A DNA stretch of 64,000 nucleotides from Devosia epidermidihirudinis (GCF_000971295.1 NZ_LANJ01000019.1:245792-309791), one strand, 5' to 3'; shown: positions 7,968 through 17,022, counted from the stretch's first letter. The notes: generated by a model not told the origin, from the letters alone. Numbers and translations: made by a program.

Positions 7968-8791
7968 AAATCCTCCACATCTCAGACCTTCATTTCGGCC
8001 ACCACGATCCCGTTCTGGCCGAGGGTTTTGCCGACGACATCAATGCGCAAAAGCCAGATCTGGTGGTGGCTAGCGGGGACTTCACCCAGATCGGCACCAG
8101 GGAGGAGTTTGTGCAGGCGCGCGAATTCCTCGACACGCTCGATGCGCCGGTCTTCGCGGTGCCCGGCAACCATGACGTCCCGGCCGTCAACGTGCTGCGC
8201 CGCTTCATCAATCCCTATGGTCTCTACCGGCGCTATATCTCGCCCGATCTTGAGCCCTTTCTAGAAATGAACGGCGTGGCCTTGGTGGGGATGCGCACAT
8301 CACGACGGGCGCGCCTTGAATGGAACTGGGGACACGGCACGATTTCGCGAGGCCAGCTGGAAGAACTGGAACAGCGCTTTGCCCAGGCTTCGCCGACAGC
8401 CGTCCGTATCATTGTCGCTCATCATCCGCTGCTGTTTCCTACCGAGCCAATGGTGCAGAAGACCAAGCGCGTAAAGCGCGCGGACGACGCCCTTGCGACC
8501 TTTGCCGGCCTCGGGGTTCGCCTCGTGCTCTCCGGCCATTTTCACCTGTCCTATGTCCGCAAGCACGAGACCAATTCTGCAGCCCGCGAAGGCGAGCCAA
8601 TGGGCCTCAGTAAATCGACAGTGGCACCAATTCTGATCGCCCAGGCCTCATCCGCCATCTCCACCCGTCTGCGCGGCGAGCCGAACGCCTATAACCTGAT
8701 CGACATCAGCACCGACCAGATCACCGTCACGGTCCGCGAATGGCGCGACGGCGCCTGGCACACCCGCGACAAGGCAAGCGAGCCGGTATAG
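7964..8791 (+). CDS. Calcineurin-like metallophosphoesterase
   Basis: A 275-residue cytoplasmic metallophosphoesterase. The dinuclear metal-site motifs appear in order: HISDLHFG (D-x-H) near the start, ASGDFTQ (GD), VPGNHD (GNHD), IVAHHPL, and SGHFHLS (GHxH). This arrangement resembles the cyclic-nucleotide phosphodiesterase and UDP-sugar hydrolase branches of the family. There is no signal peptide. It is coupled by a 4-base overlap to the lipid kinase, so it may act on a lipid-headgroup phosphoester, but the substrate is not determined. It converges on the ABC ATPase gene with only 4 bases between the two stop codons. Confidence 0.85.
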   Translation: MKILHISDLHFGHHDPVLAEGFADDINAQKPDLVVASGDFTQIGTREEFVQAREFLDTLDAPVFAVPGNHDVPAVNVLRRFINPYGLYRRYISPDLEPFLEMNGVALVGMRTSRRARLEWNWGHGTISRGQLEELEQRFAQASPTAVRIIVAHHPLLFPTEPMVQKTKRVKRADDALATFAGLGVRLVLSGHFHLSYVRKHETNSAAREGEPMGLSKSTVAPILIAQASSAISTRLRGEPNAYNLIDISTDQITVTVREWRDGAWHTRDKASEPV

Positions 8792-8795
8792 GGGC

Positions 8796-9857
8796 TTAGC
8801 GGATACGCTGACCGTCTGCGTCAAACACCAGGACGTCAGCGACGCGGAAACCTGCTCTGATCTGGTCCTGCTCTGGCGCTGCGCCGCGTTGTTCGATGAT
8901 AACTTCCTCACCGCCCGGGCCACGGGCGTAGACGAAGCTGGTTCCGCCAAGATGCTCGGTGACGTCGACTTTGAGATCGAGCCAAGCGTCTGGCTCGCTC
9001 GGCTGGCTGAAGTGTTCGGGGCGCAGGCCAATGCTTAGGGCCGTACCAGGCGTGGGTGATGCGAACAGAGGCGGCAGTGCGATGATCTGACCGTCGCTGA
9101 GTGTCGCACCGCCGTTTGATACAGTGGCGCTCAGGAAGTTCATTCGTGGCGAACCAAGAAACCCAGCGACGAAAGCATTGTCAGGGTCAACATAGAGGTC
9201 GAGCGGCTTGCCGGCCTGTTCGACGCGCCCTGCCCGCATGACGACGATCTTGTCGGCCAGCGTCATCGCCTCGGTCTGATCATGGGTCACGTAGATCATC
9301 GTATTGCCAAGTGACTTGTGCAGCTTGGCGATCTCGACGCGCATCTGCACGCGCAATTCCGCATCGAGATTACTTAACGGCTCATCGAACAGAAACACCT
9401 CCGGCCGCCGTGTAATAGCGCGGCCGATAGCGACGCGCTGCCGCTGTCCTCCCGAGAGCTGTGCAGGCCGCCGCCGCAGCAATTCTCCGATGCGGAGCGT
9501 CTCGGCCGCTGCACTGACGCGCCGGTCGATCTCCGCGCGCGGGGTACCGGTCATGCGCAGGCCAAACCCCATATTTTCCGCGACATTCATGTGCGGATAG
9601 AGTGCATAGGACTGGAAAACCATGGCGACACCACGGTCTGCGGGGTCGGTGTCATTCACCTCGGCGCCACCAATGGAAATCACCCCCGCGGTGACCTCTT
9701 CGAGGCCAGCAATCATGCGCAAAAGCGTGGACTTGCCGCAGCCCGATGGACCAACGAAGACGCAAAATGCGCCATCCTCGATGGCCAGATCAATGCCATG
9801 CAAGACCCGGTGCCCCTCATAAGCCTTCTGCACACCGCTCAGTTGGACATCTGCCAT
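8796..9857 (-). CDS. CUT1-type sugar ABC transporter ATP-binding protein (MalK/UgpC-like)
   Basis: A 353-residue ATPase of the MalK/UgpC/MsmX type, the last gene of a seven-gene operon. Visible motifs are Walker A GPSGCGKST near 36-44, the Q-loop, signature LSGGQRQR, Walker B VFLFDEPLSNLDAELR, and the switch histidine in IYVTHDQTEAMT. The C-terminal third (from about 240) is the regulatory TOBE domain typical of CUT1 ATPases. It energises uptake through the two permeases encoded immediately upstream. The sugar is undefined; MalK-type ATPases are sometimes shared between importers. Confidence 0.9.
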   Translation of the reverse strand: MADVQLSGVQKAYEGHRVLHGIDLAIEDGAFCVFVGPSGCGKSTLLRMIAGLEEVTAGVISIGGAEVNDTDPADRGVAMVFQSYALYPHMNVAENMGFGLRMTGTPRAEIDRRVSAAAETLRIGELLRRRPAQLSGGQRQRVAIGRAITRRPEVFLFDEPLSNLDAELRVQMRVEIAKLHKSLGNTMIYVTHDQTEAMTLADKIVVMRAGRVEQAGKPLDLYVDPDNAFVAGFLGSPRMNFLSATVSNGGATLSDGQIIALPPLFASPTPGTALSIGLRPEHFSQPSEPDAWLDLKVDVTEHLGGTSFVYARGPGGEEVIIEQRGAAPEQDQIRAGFRVADVLVFDADGQRIR

Positions 9858-9859
9858 GG

Positions 9860-10696
9860 TTATTTTCCGCCAAAACTGCCGGCGGTAAGGCCGGAAATGA
9901 ATGCCTTGTTGCCAAGGATGAACACTGCGAGCACGGGCATTGTGGCAAGCACGCTCCCCGCCATCAGCAAGGGCCAGTCTGTGTTAAATTGACCCTGCAA
10001 GGTCGAGAGCGCGATCTGCACCGTCTGCATTTCAGGCTTGGTCGTCGTGATCAGCGGCCAAAGGAAGTTGTTCCACTGCGACACGAACGCAAAGATCGCC
10101 AGCGCAGCAAGGGCAGGCTTGCCCAGTGGCAGCACGATGAAGAGATAGATCCGCCAGTGGCTGCAGCCATCAAGCCGTGAGGCCTCGATCAACTCCCGTG
10201 GGATCGTCTTGAAATACTGCCGCAACAGGAACGTACCGAAGCTCGAGAAGGCGAAGGGCAGGATCAGCCCCTGATATGTGTCGATCCACCCCAGATTGCG
10301 CACCACCAGAAAATTGGGGATCAGCGTTACCTGCGATGGCACCATCAGCGCTGCCAGGTAAATCAGAAACAAAACCTCGCGCCCCCGGAACTGCAAGCAG
10401 GCAAAAGCGTAAGCCGCCATCGAGCACACGATCAGCTGCAAAATGGTGATGGCGCCGGTCACCATCAGCGAATTGGCGAAGGCCCGGCCAAACGGGATGA
10501 CCGTGAAGACACGGAGGAAATTGTCCCAAAGCGGTGCCTCGACCCACAGCGTAGGCGGAAAACGGAACACTTCCGCGTTCGGCTTGATGGCCGTCGAAAT
10601 CATCCAGGCGAAGGGTGCGCAGGTGATGATGACACCCGCCAAAAGCGCGATGAAGATCACCCAGTCCCAGGCACTGTGGCGCGTTGGTCTAGCCAT
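9860..10696 (-). CDS. CUT1 sugar ABC transporter permease (MalG-like)
   Basis: A 278-residue inner-membrane permease with six hydrophobic segments. The EAA motif that contacts the ATPase is present as ELIEASRLDGCSHWRIYLFI. The C-terminus ends FISGLTAGSFGGK, typical of MalG-type subunits. Its start overlaps the end of the partner permease by 8 bases and its stop lies 2 bases before the ATPase start, so the transport genes are tightly coupled. Substrate unknown. Confidence 0.9.
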   Translation of the reverse strand: MARPTRHSAWDWVIFIALLAGVIITCAPFAWMISTAIKPNAEVFRFPPTLWVEAPLWDNFLRVFTVIPFGRAFANSLMVTGAITILQLIVCSMAAYAFACLQFRGREVLFLIYLAALMVPSQVTLIPNFLVVRNLGWIDTYQGLILPFAFSSFGTFLLRQYFKTIPRELIEASRLDGCSHWRIYLFIVLPLGKPALAALAIFAFVSQWNNFLWPLITTTKPEMQTVQIALSTLQGQFNTDWPLLMAGSVLATMPVLAVFILGNKAFISGLTAGSFGGK

Positions 10697-11582
10697 AGTG
10701 CACCCAGCGGTTCTGCAGGCGATACTGCACCAGCGTAATGAACAACACGATCGCGAACAGTATCATCGCAGCGGCGCTGGCATAGCCCATCTGATAGAAC
10801 TGGAACCCGTTCTGGTAGATGTAGAAGACCAGCGTATTGGTGGCGTTTGCCGGACCTGCATTGGTCATGATGAAGACCAATTCGAACACCTGAAAACTGC
10901 CGATCAGCGTGATAATCAGCACAAAAAATGTCGTCGGGGACAGCAGCGGCAGGGTGATGAACCACAGCCGTTTCCATCCCCGGGCCGCGTCGAGCGCAGC
11001 CGCGTCATAAACATCCTGACGGATGTTCTGCAGGCCCGCCAAAAACAGCACCATGCCATTGCCCAGATTTTGCCAGACCGACACGATGATAACAGCCGGC
11101 ATGGCCCACTTGCTCGACGACAACCACTTCGGCGGTTCGGCGATGCCGACAGCGCTCAGCAGCGCGTTGACCACACCGAAATTGGTATTGAAGAGCCACG
11201 ACCACACCAGAGCCGCCGCGATGGTGCTGGTCACGACCGGAAGAAAATAGGCGATCCGCAGCACGGTTTTGCCGTGGATCACGCGATTAAGGCCGAGCGC
11301 GAACAGCAGTCCGAGCACGATCTGGATCGGCACCGACGCCAGCACATAAAGTCCGGTATTACCCATGACCTGCCCAAAAATGCGGTCATTGAACAGGCTG
11401 GTATAGTTCTGTAGCCCCACGAACTGGGGCGGGTTGAACAGGTCCCATTGGGTAAAGGAAATGACGAGAGCCGCCACCACCGGCAAGCCGGTGAACAGCA
11501 GAAAGAGCACGAGGCTTGGCAGCAAAAACAGCCAGGCCACGCGTTCATCTCTTAGACGCAGCGGTGTGCGAGCTCGCGCCAT
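10689..11582 (-). CDS. CUT1 sugar ABC transporter permease (MalF-like)
   Basis: A 297-residue permease subunit with six hydrophobic segments and an N-terminal cytoplasmic stretch (RTPLRLRDERVAW) typical of the LacF/UgpA class. The EAA-type loop is DVYDAAALDAARGWKRLWFI. It pairs with the MalG-like subunit encoded next in the operon. It begins 3 bases after the amidohydrolase stop. Together with the binding protein two genes upstream it forms a complete CUT1 importer. Confidence 0.9.
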   Translation of the reverse strand: MARARTPLRLRDERVAWLFLLPSLVLFLLFTGLPVVAALVISFTQWDLFNPPQFVGLQNYTSLFNDRIFGQVMGNTGLYVLASVPIQIVLGLLFALGLNRVIHGKTVLRIAYFLPVVTSTIAAALVWSWLFNTNFGVVNALLSAVGIAEPPKWLSSSKWAMPAVIIVSVWQNLGNGMVLFLAGLQNIRQDVYDAAALDAARGWKRLWFITLPLLSPTTFFVLIITLIGSFQVFELVFIMTNAGPANATNTLVFYIYQNGFQFYQMGYASAAAMILFAIVLFITLVQYRLQNRWVHYG

Positions 11583-11585
11583 CGT

Positions 11586-12467
11586 CTAGCTATCTACGCC
11601 GTAAATGCCAGCGGCATTGCGGTAGAAGATCTGGTCTTGCTCGTCCTCGGTGAGACCCATCGTGTCGAAGGCCGCCTTCCAGCGCAGGATATCACCCTTG
11701 ATGCGGCGCAGGTCACTGTCCGAACCATAGAGCAATTTGCGCGGGCTGATTTCCTTGCCGATATAGCCGCCCTCGACGATGTGGTTGTGCACCACGTCGC
11801 CACCCGAGATATCGAAATAGAGCCGTGGACGCCAACGGGCGACCGCACTGGCGGTGCGATAATCCGGCCAGCCGAGGTGGGCACCGATGATGAAGAGCTC
11901 GGGGAAATAGAACGCGATGGTGTCGAGATAAATCGGCTGCATACGGGCGCTGGAGAACCCATATTGCTCGCGCTTGATATTACGCGACAGCCGCGTCACC
12001 AGTGCATCTTCCTCGGGCGAGCCTGCCGCTGGAGGCGCCTTCCAGGCGTCTTCCTTGGAGCCTTCGAGATAGTCGACTGGTCCACCCAGCACACCCGTAT
12101 GGAACAGAATGCGCAGACCACGCGCCTGGGCCGCCTCATAGAACGGGTAGTAGTCGGGATGGTCGTAGTTCTTTGAAACCCCGGTCGTCTTGATGCCGTG
12201 GAATCCGCGCTGATAAAAATCCTCGACGAGGCTCACCGGGTCCTTATCCAGCTCCAGACGGCCCAGCGCGATGATCAGATCGGGACGCTGTTCGAGCGCC
12301 CAGGACAGCTTGTCATTGCCTCGACCCGGATTGGCCAGCAGCGCGACCTTCTGCACACCCGCATCTTCACAGGTGTCCGACAAAGCTTCGAGAAAACCCT
12401 TTTCCGCGTCGCGGCCGAACAGTTTGTCCCAGAAGCCATAATGCACGTGGGAATCGAAAACCCGCAT
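11586..12467 (-). CDS. Amidohydrolase-family TIM-barrel metal-dependent hydrolase
   Basis: A 293-residue cytoplasmic enzyme of the amidohydrolase (family 2) fold. The N-terminal metal-binding motif is FDSHVHYG. Later histidines occur in LFHTG and GAHLGWP, and the active-site aspartate is probably in LLYGSDSDL. The family includes lactonases, decarboxylases and hydrolases. Its position between the binding protein and the permeases of a sugar importer suggests it acts on the imported compound or a breakdown product, for example by opening a sugar lactone; that is only an inference. Start ATG 12467 directly follows the intercistronic hairpin at 12493-12519. Confidence 0.75.
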   Translation of the reverse strand: MRVFDSHVHYGFWDKLFGRDAEKGFLEALSDTCEDAGVQKVALLANPGRGNDKLSWALEQRPDLIIALGRLELDKDPVSLVEDFYQRGFHGIKTTGVSKNYDHPDYYPFYEAAQARGLRILFHTGVLGGPVDYLEGSKEDAWKAPPAAGSPEEDALVTRLSRNIKREQYGFSSARMQPIYLDTIAFYFPELFIIGAHLGWPDYRTASAVARWRPRLYFDISGGDVVHNHIVEGGYIGKEISPRKLLYGSDSDLRRIKGDILRWKAAFDTMGLTEDEQDQIFYRNAAGIYGVDS

Positions 12468-12492
12468 GACCTATCTCCCTTATTGTCTGGAA

Positions 12493-12519
12493 GCTGCCCG
12501 GCGCCTGACGCCGGGCAGC
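12493..12519 (-). other. Strong intercistronic hairpin after the sugar-binding protein gene
   Basis: An 11-bp perfect stem (GCTGCCCGGCG paired with CGCCGGGCAGC) with a 5-base loop lies 9 bases after the binding-protein stop and 25 bases before the amidohydrolase start. There is no T-tract, so full termination is unlikely. Such hairpins often protect the binding-protein mRNA from 3' decay and raise its level over the permease genes (known from malE-malF). Confidence 0.6.
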
Positions 12520-12528
12520 AAGCGCGCG

Positions 12529-13761
12529 TTACTCGGCCAGCTTTGCGGTTACGTCCGCAACGATGCCGCCGATGGCGTCCTTTGCCGTCGCTTCACCGTT
12601 CCACACCAGATCCAGCGCAGGCTGCAGATAGAGGTTGGTGATGTCGACGTATTTGGGGAAGGACGCATTCAGCTTGCCGTTGGCTGCTTCAGACAGGAAC
12701 ACATCAGCGAACGGCGCTTTGAAGGCCGCCTTCACGGCTGCGTTGCCAATCTGGGCAGGCACTGCCGATGCGTTAGCGGATGCAAACACCACCTGACCGG
12801 GCTCACCGGCCAGGTAGGCGAAGAAGTTCCAGGCCGCTTCCTTGTCCTTGGCATTTGGATTGATGCCAAAACCAGCGCCACCAAGACTGTTGGACCGGAT
12901 GCCCGTTGGGCCCTTTGGCAGCGGCGCCACCGCCCACTCAAAGTCGGCGTCTGCGAACGTGCCCAGACGCGCCGCATTGGCAAACACGATAGCCGCCTGC
13001 TGGCTCGAGAACAGCTGGCCCGTACCGCCAGCCTGATCCAGCTCGGTGAAGTTCGGCGTCACTTTGTCGACATTGATCAGGTCGCCGATGAACTGGATGG
13101 CCTCAAGGCCCTTTGGTTCGTCCAGCGTGAATTTAGTCGGGCGCGTTGGGTGATCGAAGGTCGTTCCACCGTTCTGGCGAACCCAGTTGCTCCAGTTGTT
13201 CTTTTCGATGGCAAGACCATAGCGGGTGATGCGACCACCATCGGTAACGGTCAGCTTGATCGCTGCATCGCGCAGCGCTGCCCAGTCCCAATCCGCAGTT
13301 GGATAGGCAACGCCAGCCTCATCAAAGGCGGCCTTGTTGTAATAGAGCACATTGGTGTCGTTATCGCGCGGCACCGAGTAGAGCACGTCGTCCAGCTGAT
13401 GGATCAACAGAGCTTCCGGATTGAACTGATCGATCGGGAAACCCTTGTCAGCGATCCACTTGTCCAGAGGTTCCAGTTGCCCACGCGCCGCGTAAGTGGG
13501 CACATTGGTGATGAAGAACACATCCGGACCAGCGCCCGCAGCAAGCTGCGCATCAAGACGGGTGAAATAGCCAGACCACGGCGCATGCTGCACTTCAATT
13601 TTGACGTCTGGATTGGCCGCCTCATAATCCGCCACGATCTTTTCGAACGGCGGCAACTCGGCAGGATCGCCCCAATAGGCGAAACTCACCTTGGTCTCAG
13701 CCATGGCCGGGGCGGCGAACGCCAGTGCCAGAGCGGTTGTAACGAGAAGAAGCTTGTTCAT
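12529..13761 (-). CDS. CUT1 sugar ABC transporter substrate-binding protein
   Basis: A 410-residue extracellular solute-binding protein of family 1. From ATG 13761 the first 21 residues form a signal peptide (MNKLLLVTTALALAFAAPAMA). The mature part starts ETKVSFAYWGDP and includes DAQLAAGAGPDVFFITN, the usual hinge-region motif of sugar-binding proteins. A GGAGA Shine-Dalgarno lies before 13761; the much longer open frame upstream lacks exported-protein character and overlaps pfkB. It is the third gene of the operon, starting 1 base after the kinase stop. The ligand is unknown, but the GH4 enzyme in the operon suggests an oligosaccharide or glycoside. Confidence 0.9.
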   Translation of the reverse strand: MNKLLLVTTALALAFAAPAMAETKVSFAYWGDPAELPPFEKIVADYEAANPDVKIEVQHAPWSGYFTRLDAQLAAGAGPDVFFITNVPTYAARGQLEPLDKWIADKGFPIDQFNPEALLIHQLDDVLYSVPRDNDTNVLYYNKAAFDEAGVAYPTADWDWAALRDAAIKLTVTDGGRITRYGLAIEKNNWSNWVRQNGGTTFDHPTRPTKFTLDEPKGLEAIQFIGDLINVDKVTPNFTELDQAGGTGQLFSSQQAAIVFANAARLGTFADADFEWAVAPLPKGPTGIRSNSLGGAGFGINPNAKDKEAAWNFFAYLAGEPGQVVFASANASAVPAQIGNAAVKAAFKAPFADVFLSEAANGKLNASFPKYVDITNLYLQPALDLVWNGEATAKDAIGGIVADVTAKLAE

Positions 13762-13762
13762 G

Positions 13763-14734
13763 TCAGTTCTCCAGGGGTTTAAATGGGTGAGGCACGCGCC
13801 GCCGCCCCTGCAGCAGCGTGTGCAAACTGGAACCGATTGTTGCCGACGGATGTATGTGTGAGAAATCCTCCAACGCGGCACGCATCGGGCTGGCCCGACC
13901 GCCTGTGCCCGTGGTCGAGAGCGAGCCCGCCAACACTGCCAGCTGAGCTGCATTCAGCCAGTCAGCGCCCTGCTCAAGGCCAAGCAGAAGACCCGCATTG
14001 AACGCGTCTCCAGCGCCGATGGTGTCGACCACTGCCACCGTCGGCGCTGGGACGGTGACGACGTCACTCCCCTGCACCAGCAGCGCGCCATCTCCGCCAT
14101 TTTTGATCAGCAAGACGGGCACCAGTGGCGCCAGCCGCGCGATGGCAACATCAAGATCATCCGTCTCGGCCAGCGTCAGCGCCTCGGCGGCGTTAGGCGA
14201 AAAGACATCGCAATGCGCAAGAAAGGCCCTGACGCCAGGCGTTGCCAGTGTGAACTCCCCGCCCCGACCATCGGCCAGCACCCGAGCATTCACCGCGCGC
14301 GCCGCCGCAATAAACTCGAGCCAATCCGAATCGAAACGGAACGTCTGCAGCAGCCATTCGGGCCGATCGAACAGAACATCCGTCGATGGCGGCGCCACCC
14401 GTGGCGCGCTATGGCTCAAGAAACCGCGTTCGCCATTGCCTGTGAACGCCACGGACAGGCGCTGTACCGGCCCATCGACATGTTCGAACGCCCGTTCATC
14501 CAGACCATCGCGTCGCGCCTGATCCAGCACGAATTGGCTGAAGAGGTCATTGCCAAACTGATTGGCCCAGCGGCTCGTCACCCCGAGGCGGCTAAGCGCC
14601 AGCGCCATATTGTAGGTGCCGCCCGGCATGATGCTGAGGCCATCGGCAAAATGCTCCTCGCCCAGCCGTGGCACGCCATCGAGCCCACTCAGGATCAGAT
14701 CGCAGAAATACTCACCTGCCACCAGGACGCTCAT
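13763..14734 (-). CDS. PfkB-family carbohydrate kinase
   Basis: A 323-residue ribokinase/PfkB-family sugar kinase. The N-terminal di-glycine motif is visible in MPGGTYNMALALSRLG, and the C-terminal PfkB signature DTIGAGDAFNAGLLLG holds the anion hole and catalytic aspartate. In this operon it could phosphorylate the sugar released by the GH4 enzyme, or the imported glycoside before cleavage. It overlaps the GH4 stop by 4 bases. The substrate is not deducible. Confidence 0.85.
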   Translation of the reverse strand: MSVLVAGEYFCDLILSGLDGVPRLGEEHFADGLSIMPGGTYNMALALSRLGVTSRWANQFGNDLFSQFVLDQARRDGLDERAFEHVDGPVQRLSVAFTGNGERGFLSHSAPRVAPPSTDVLFDRPEWLLQTFRFDSDWLEFIAAARAVNARVLADGRGGEFTLATPGVRAFLAHCDVFSPNAAEALTLAETDDLDVAIARLAPLVPVLLIKNGGDGALLVQGSDVVTVPAPTVAVVDTIGAGDAFNAGLLLGLEQGADWLNAAQLAVLAGSLSTTGTGGRASPMRAALEDFSHIHPSATIGSSLHTLLQGRRRVPHPFKPLEN

Positions 14735-16083
14735 GACCAGTCTCCGGTGAAATCGGCATGCGCCGCCAGATATTGATCCACCAAAGGCGTGGCCCGGGAG
14801 TAGGACAGCACCAGAGGATGAGCCGCCAGCGCCTCGATTGCGAGCACGCGATCCCGCGCCGCAATGGCGGCAACAGTCAGCCGCTCGTAGTGCTTGACGC
14901 TTTGGATGAGGTAGGACTGCTGCTCCGGCAGATTGCCCACCGCCACCGGACGAATACCGTCGGCGTCGATAGTGCAGGCAACCTCGACAATGTCGTCATC
15001 ACGGAGCGCGGCAATCGCCCCTTGATTGGGCACATTGAGCCCGGTCCGCAATGCCCGCCCGCCGGTCAAAGCCTCGATGATGTCCAGGGCGACACCAGCA
15101 TAGCCTTCGCCATCGGGCGCAACCGGCGCCTCTTCGATCGCCGTGGTCTGGCGCGCACTCCGCATATACGAGCCACTGCGGCGTTGTTCATAGGCGAAAT
15201 ACGCCGCGAGGCCTGCCGCGGGATCAGCCGTCAGGTCAATTTCCGCGAGTTGCCCCTGCAGCTCGGCATTGAGAAGACCGATCTCTTCGCCACGGCTCGG
15301 GCCAGCCTGCAACGCCGCCACGGCCTTCTCGGCATAGTAGAAATAGTAGAGGTATTCATTCAGCCAGACGCCGTGCCGACGCACCAGGCTCCGTTCGAAC
15401 ACGCGCTGCGCGCTGCTATCGAGAAAGCGATCATCAGCCAAAGCACGCGGCAGCACATCGACGCCATCAACCAGCACGCGCGGGCTGAATGACAGGTGGT
15501 TGAGGCCAAACAGCTCCGCGTCGACCTGCCGCGAACTAATTCCCAGCCAGTGGGCAACGGCATGTTGAGCGCCATTGGCGCTATCGCAAATGCCAACCGC
15601 CTGACTGAACCCGGCGTTGTGCAGCGCCTGTGTTACCAGCCCCGCCGGGTTGGTGAAATTGAGCAACCACGCATTGGGCGCCAGCTCTTGGATCAAGCGG
15701 GCGTAGTCAAGAATGATCGGAATGGACCGGAGCGCCATAGCAAAGCCGCCGGCGCCAGTCGTCTCCTGCCCCAACACCCCCAGATCGAGCGCAATCCGCT
15801 CATCGGCAATGCGCCCGGCGATGCCGCCAGGACGAATGGTGGTGACCACAAAGTCAGCGCCCGTTATCGCGACGCGCGCATCGGTGGTCGTGCTGATGGT
15901 AACGGCACTCGCCTGCTGTCGGACGATTTCACGGGCAATCGTGCCGAATATCTCCAGCTGGGCACCGTCCGTATCCATCAAGGCAATTTCAGAAAGACCA
16001 ATCTTGCTCGCTCGCGTCAAAGCAGCCTGCACGAAAAGCGGTGCCCGGACACCACCACCGCCAATGAGCGCGAGCTTGACCAT
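14731..16083 (-). CDS. Glycoside hydrolase family 4 enzyme (6-phospho-beta-glucosidase-like)
   Basis: A 450-residue NAD- and Mn-dependent GH4 enzyme, the first gene of the operon. The N-terminal dinucleotide loop is LALIGGGGVRAP; LLNFTNPAGLVTQAL follows. The metal ligands expected of GH4 are present as C in VGICDSANGA and H in LFGLNHLSF. GH4 cleaves by oxidation at C3 and elimination, and many members prefer 6-phospho sugars, although there is no PTS here. CDSA instead of the usual CNxP shows divergence from the classical 6-phospho-beta-glucosidases, so specificity should stay open. A GntR-type operator lies 28 bases upstream of the start. Confidence 0.8.
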   Translation of the reverse strand: MVKLALIGGGGVRAPLFVQAALTRASKIGLSEIALMDTDGAQLEIFGTIAREIVRQQASAVTISTTTDARVAITGADFVVTTIRPGGIAGRIADERIALDLGVLGQETTGAGGFAMALRSIPIILDYARLIQELAPNAWLLNFTNPAGLVTQALHNAGFSQAVGICDSANGAQHAVAHWLGISSRQVDAELFGLNHLSFSPRVLVDGVDVLPRALADDRFLDSSAQRVFERSLVRRHGVWLNEYLYYFYYAEKAVAALQAGPSRGEEIGLLNAELQGQLAEIDLTADPAAGLAAYFAYEQRRSGSYMRSARQTTAIEEAPVAPDGEGYAGVALDIIEALTGGRALRTGLNVPNQGAIAALRDDDIVEVACTIDADGIRPVAVGNLPEQQSYLIQSVKHYERLTVAAIAARDRVLAIEALAAHPLVLSYSRATPLVDQYLAAHADFTGDWS

Positions 16084-16100
16084 CAGTGATCCAATCCAAT

Positions 16101-16124
16101 CTGGCTATAGCTGGTTATATCCAG
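16101..16124. promoter_or_regulatory. Candidate GntR/HutC-family operator
   Basis: CTGGTTATATCCAG (16111-16124) is palindromic at 12 of 14 positions, and a further CTGGCTATAG half-site abuts it at 16101-16110. TGG-N-TATA-N-CCA is the general shape of HutC/NagR/DasR operators (family knowledge). It lies between the GH4 operon and the divergent GntR gene, so the regulator probably binds here and controls the operon. Confidence 0.6.
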
Positions 16125-16230
16125 TGATACTAAGTGATGCATTTCGATCTGAGAAGCCCTATGAGCCTGAGGTAGAAACCATTATGGGGATGAGCGCTCC
16201 ACGCAGTCGGCGCGGAAACCTGCTTGTCTT

Positions 16231-16246
16231 TTGTCTATAGAAACAA
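16231..16246. promoter_or_regulatory. Possible second operator at the GntR gene leader
   Basis: The core TCTATAGA is a perfect palindrome within TTGTCTATAGAAACAA, 17 bases upstream of the preferred GntR start. It shares CTATAG with the half-site at 16105-16110, which suggests autoregulation. The match to the main operator is partial. Confidence 0.35.
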
Positions 16247-16263
16247 TCGAGTATAACAGCGAC

Positions 16264-17022
16264 ATGATCAAGGGCGTAGTCCGCAACAGTCCGCTGCCAC
16301 TTTACCAGCAAGTGAAGAAAAACCTGCTCGACCTGATGCGAAGTGGAGAAATCCCTTCCAGCGGCAAGATTGCGTCTGAAAGAGAGCTGGTCGCGCAACT
16401 GGGCGTCAGTCGTATTACCGTGCGCCAGGCACTCAAGGAATTGGTCGCTGATGGACAGCTTCAGAGCCGACCGGGGAAAGGGTTTTACACCACCGCCAGA
16501 AGCGGTCGTGGCCACGAGCTGGAAGTGGTCCGCAGCTTCAGCGAGATGGCGCTGGCCAATGGGAGCGTTCCGGGAACAAAACTGCTGTCGCTGGATGTGA
16601 TGGAGCCGCCCGAGGACATCGCGCTGGGCTTGGCACTTGAGCCTGGCGCCAAGGTCGTTCACCTCAAAAGGCTGCGCTTGCTCGACGATCTGGCCGTTTC
16701 CGTTACGCAGGACTGGCTCCCCGCCACGCTGGTACCAACTCTCGCCATGCTTGAATGGAACAAGTCCAACCTCTCGCTCTATGCCGAGCTTCGCGAACGC
16801 TACGCCGTCATTCCACTTCACGGCCAAACCAGATTGAGCGCCGCATTGGCGGAGCCTGACGAGGCCGAGCTCCTTGGCCTGACACCACCGGCAGCCGTGC
16901 TTGTCGTCGACCAGATCGCCTATGGGGCTGGTCGGATACCGATCAACATGACGCACTCCGTCCAGAACCCAAAGACCTATCCTCTAAGGCTCAGCCAGGG
17001 CACCGCCTCCTTCGCGCAGTGA
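16264..17022 (+). CDS. GntR-family (HutC/UTRA) transcriptional regulator
   Basis: A 252-residue regulator. The N-terminal winged helix (PLPLYQQVKKNLLD..., then RELVAQLGVSRITVRQALKEL near residues 40-60) is the GntR DNA-binding domain. The C-terminal UTRA ligand domain (from about 85) contains VVHLKRLRLLDD and ends SQGTASFAQ. UTRA domains usually sense phosphorylated sugars or small metabolites, fitting the divergent GH4/ABC operon. I prefer ATG 16264; an in-frame TTG at 16231 would lie inside the second palindrome. It converges on the YCII gene. Confidence 0.85.
   Translation: MIKGVVRNSPLPLYQQVKKNLLDLMRSGEIPSSGKIASERELVAQLGVSRITVRQALKELVADGQLQSRPGKGFYTTARSGRGHELEVVRSFSEMALANGSVPGTKLLSLDVMEPPEDIALGLALEPGAKVVHLKRLRLLDDLAVSVTQDWLPATLVPTLAMLEWNKSNLSLYAELRERYAVIPLHGQTRLSAALAEPDEAELLGLTPPAAVLVVDQIAYGAGRIPINMTHSVQNPKTYPLRLSQGTASFAQ

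Noticed and set aside
12466..13782. Plus-strand open frame (438 codons) opposite the sugar-binding protein gene
   Set aside because: Antisense shadow of a GC-rich gene with a signal peptide and family motifs; no domain in the shadow.
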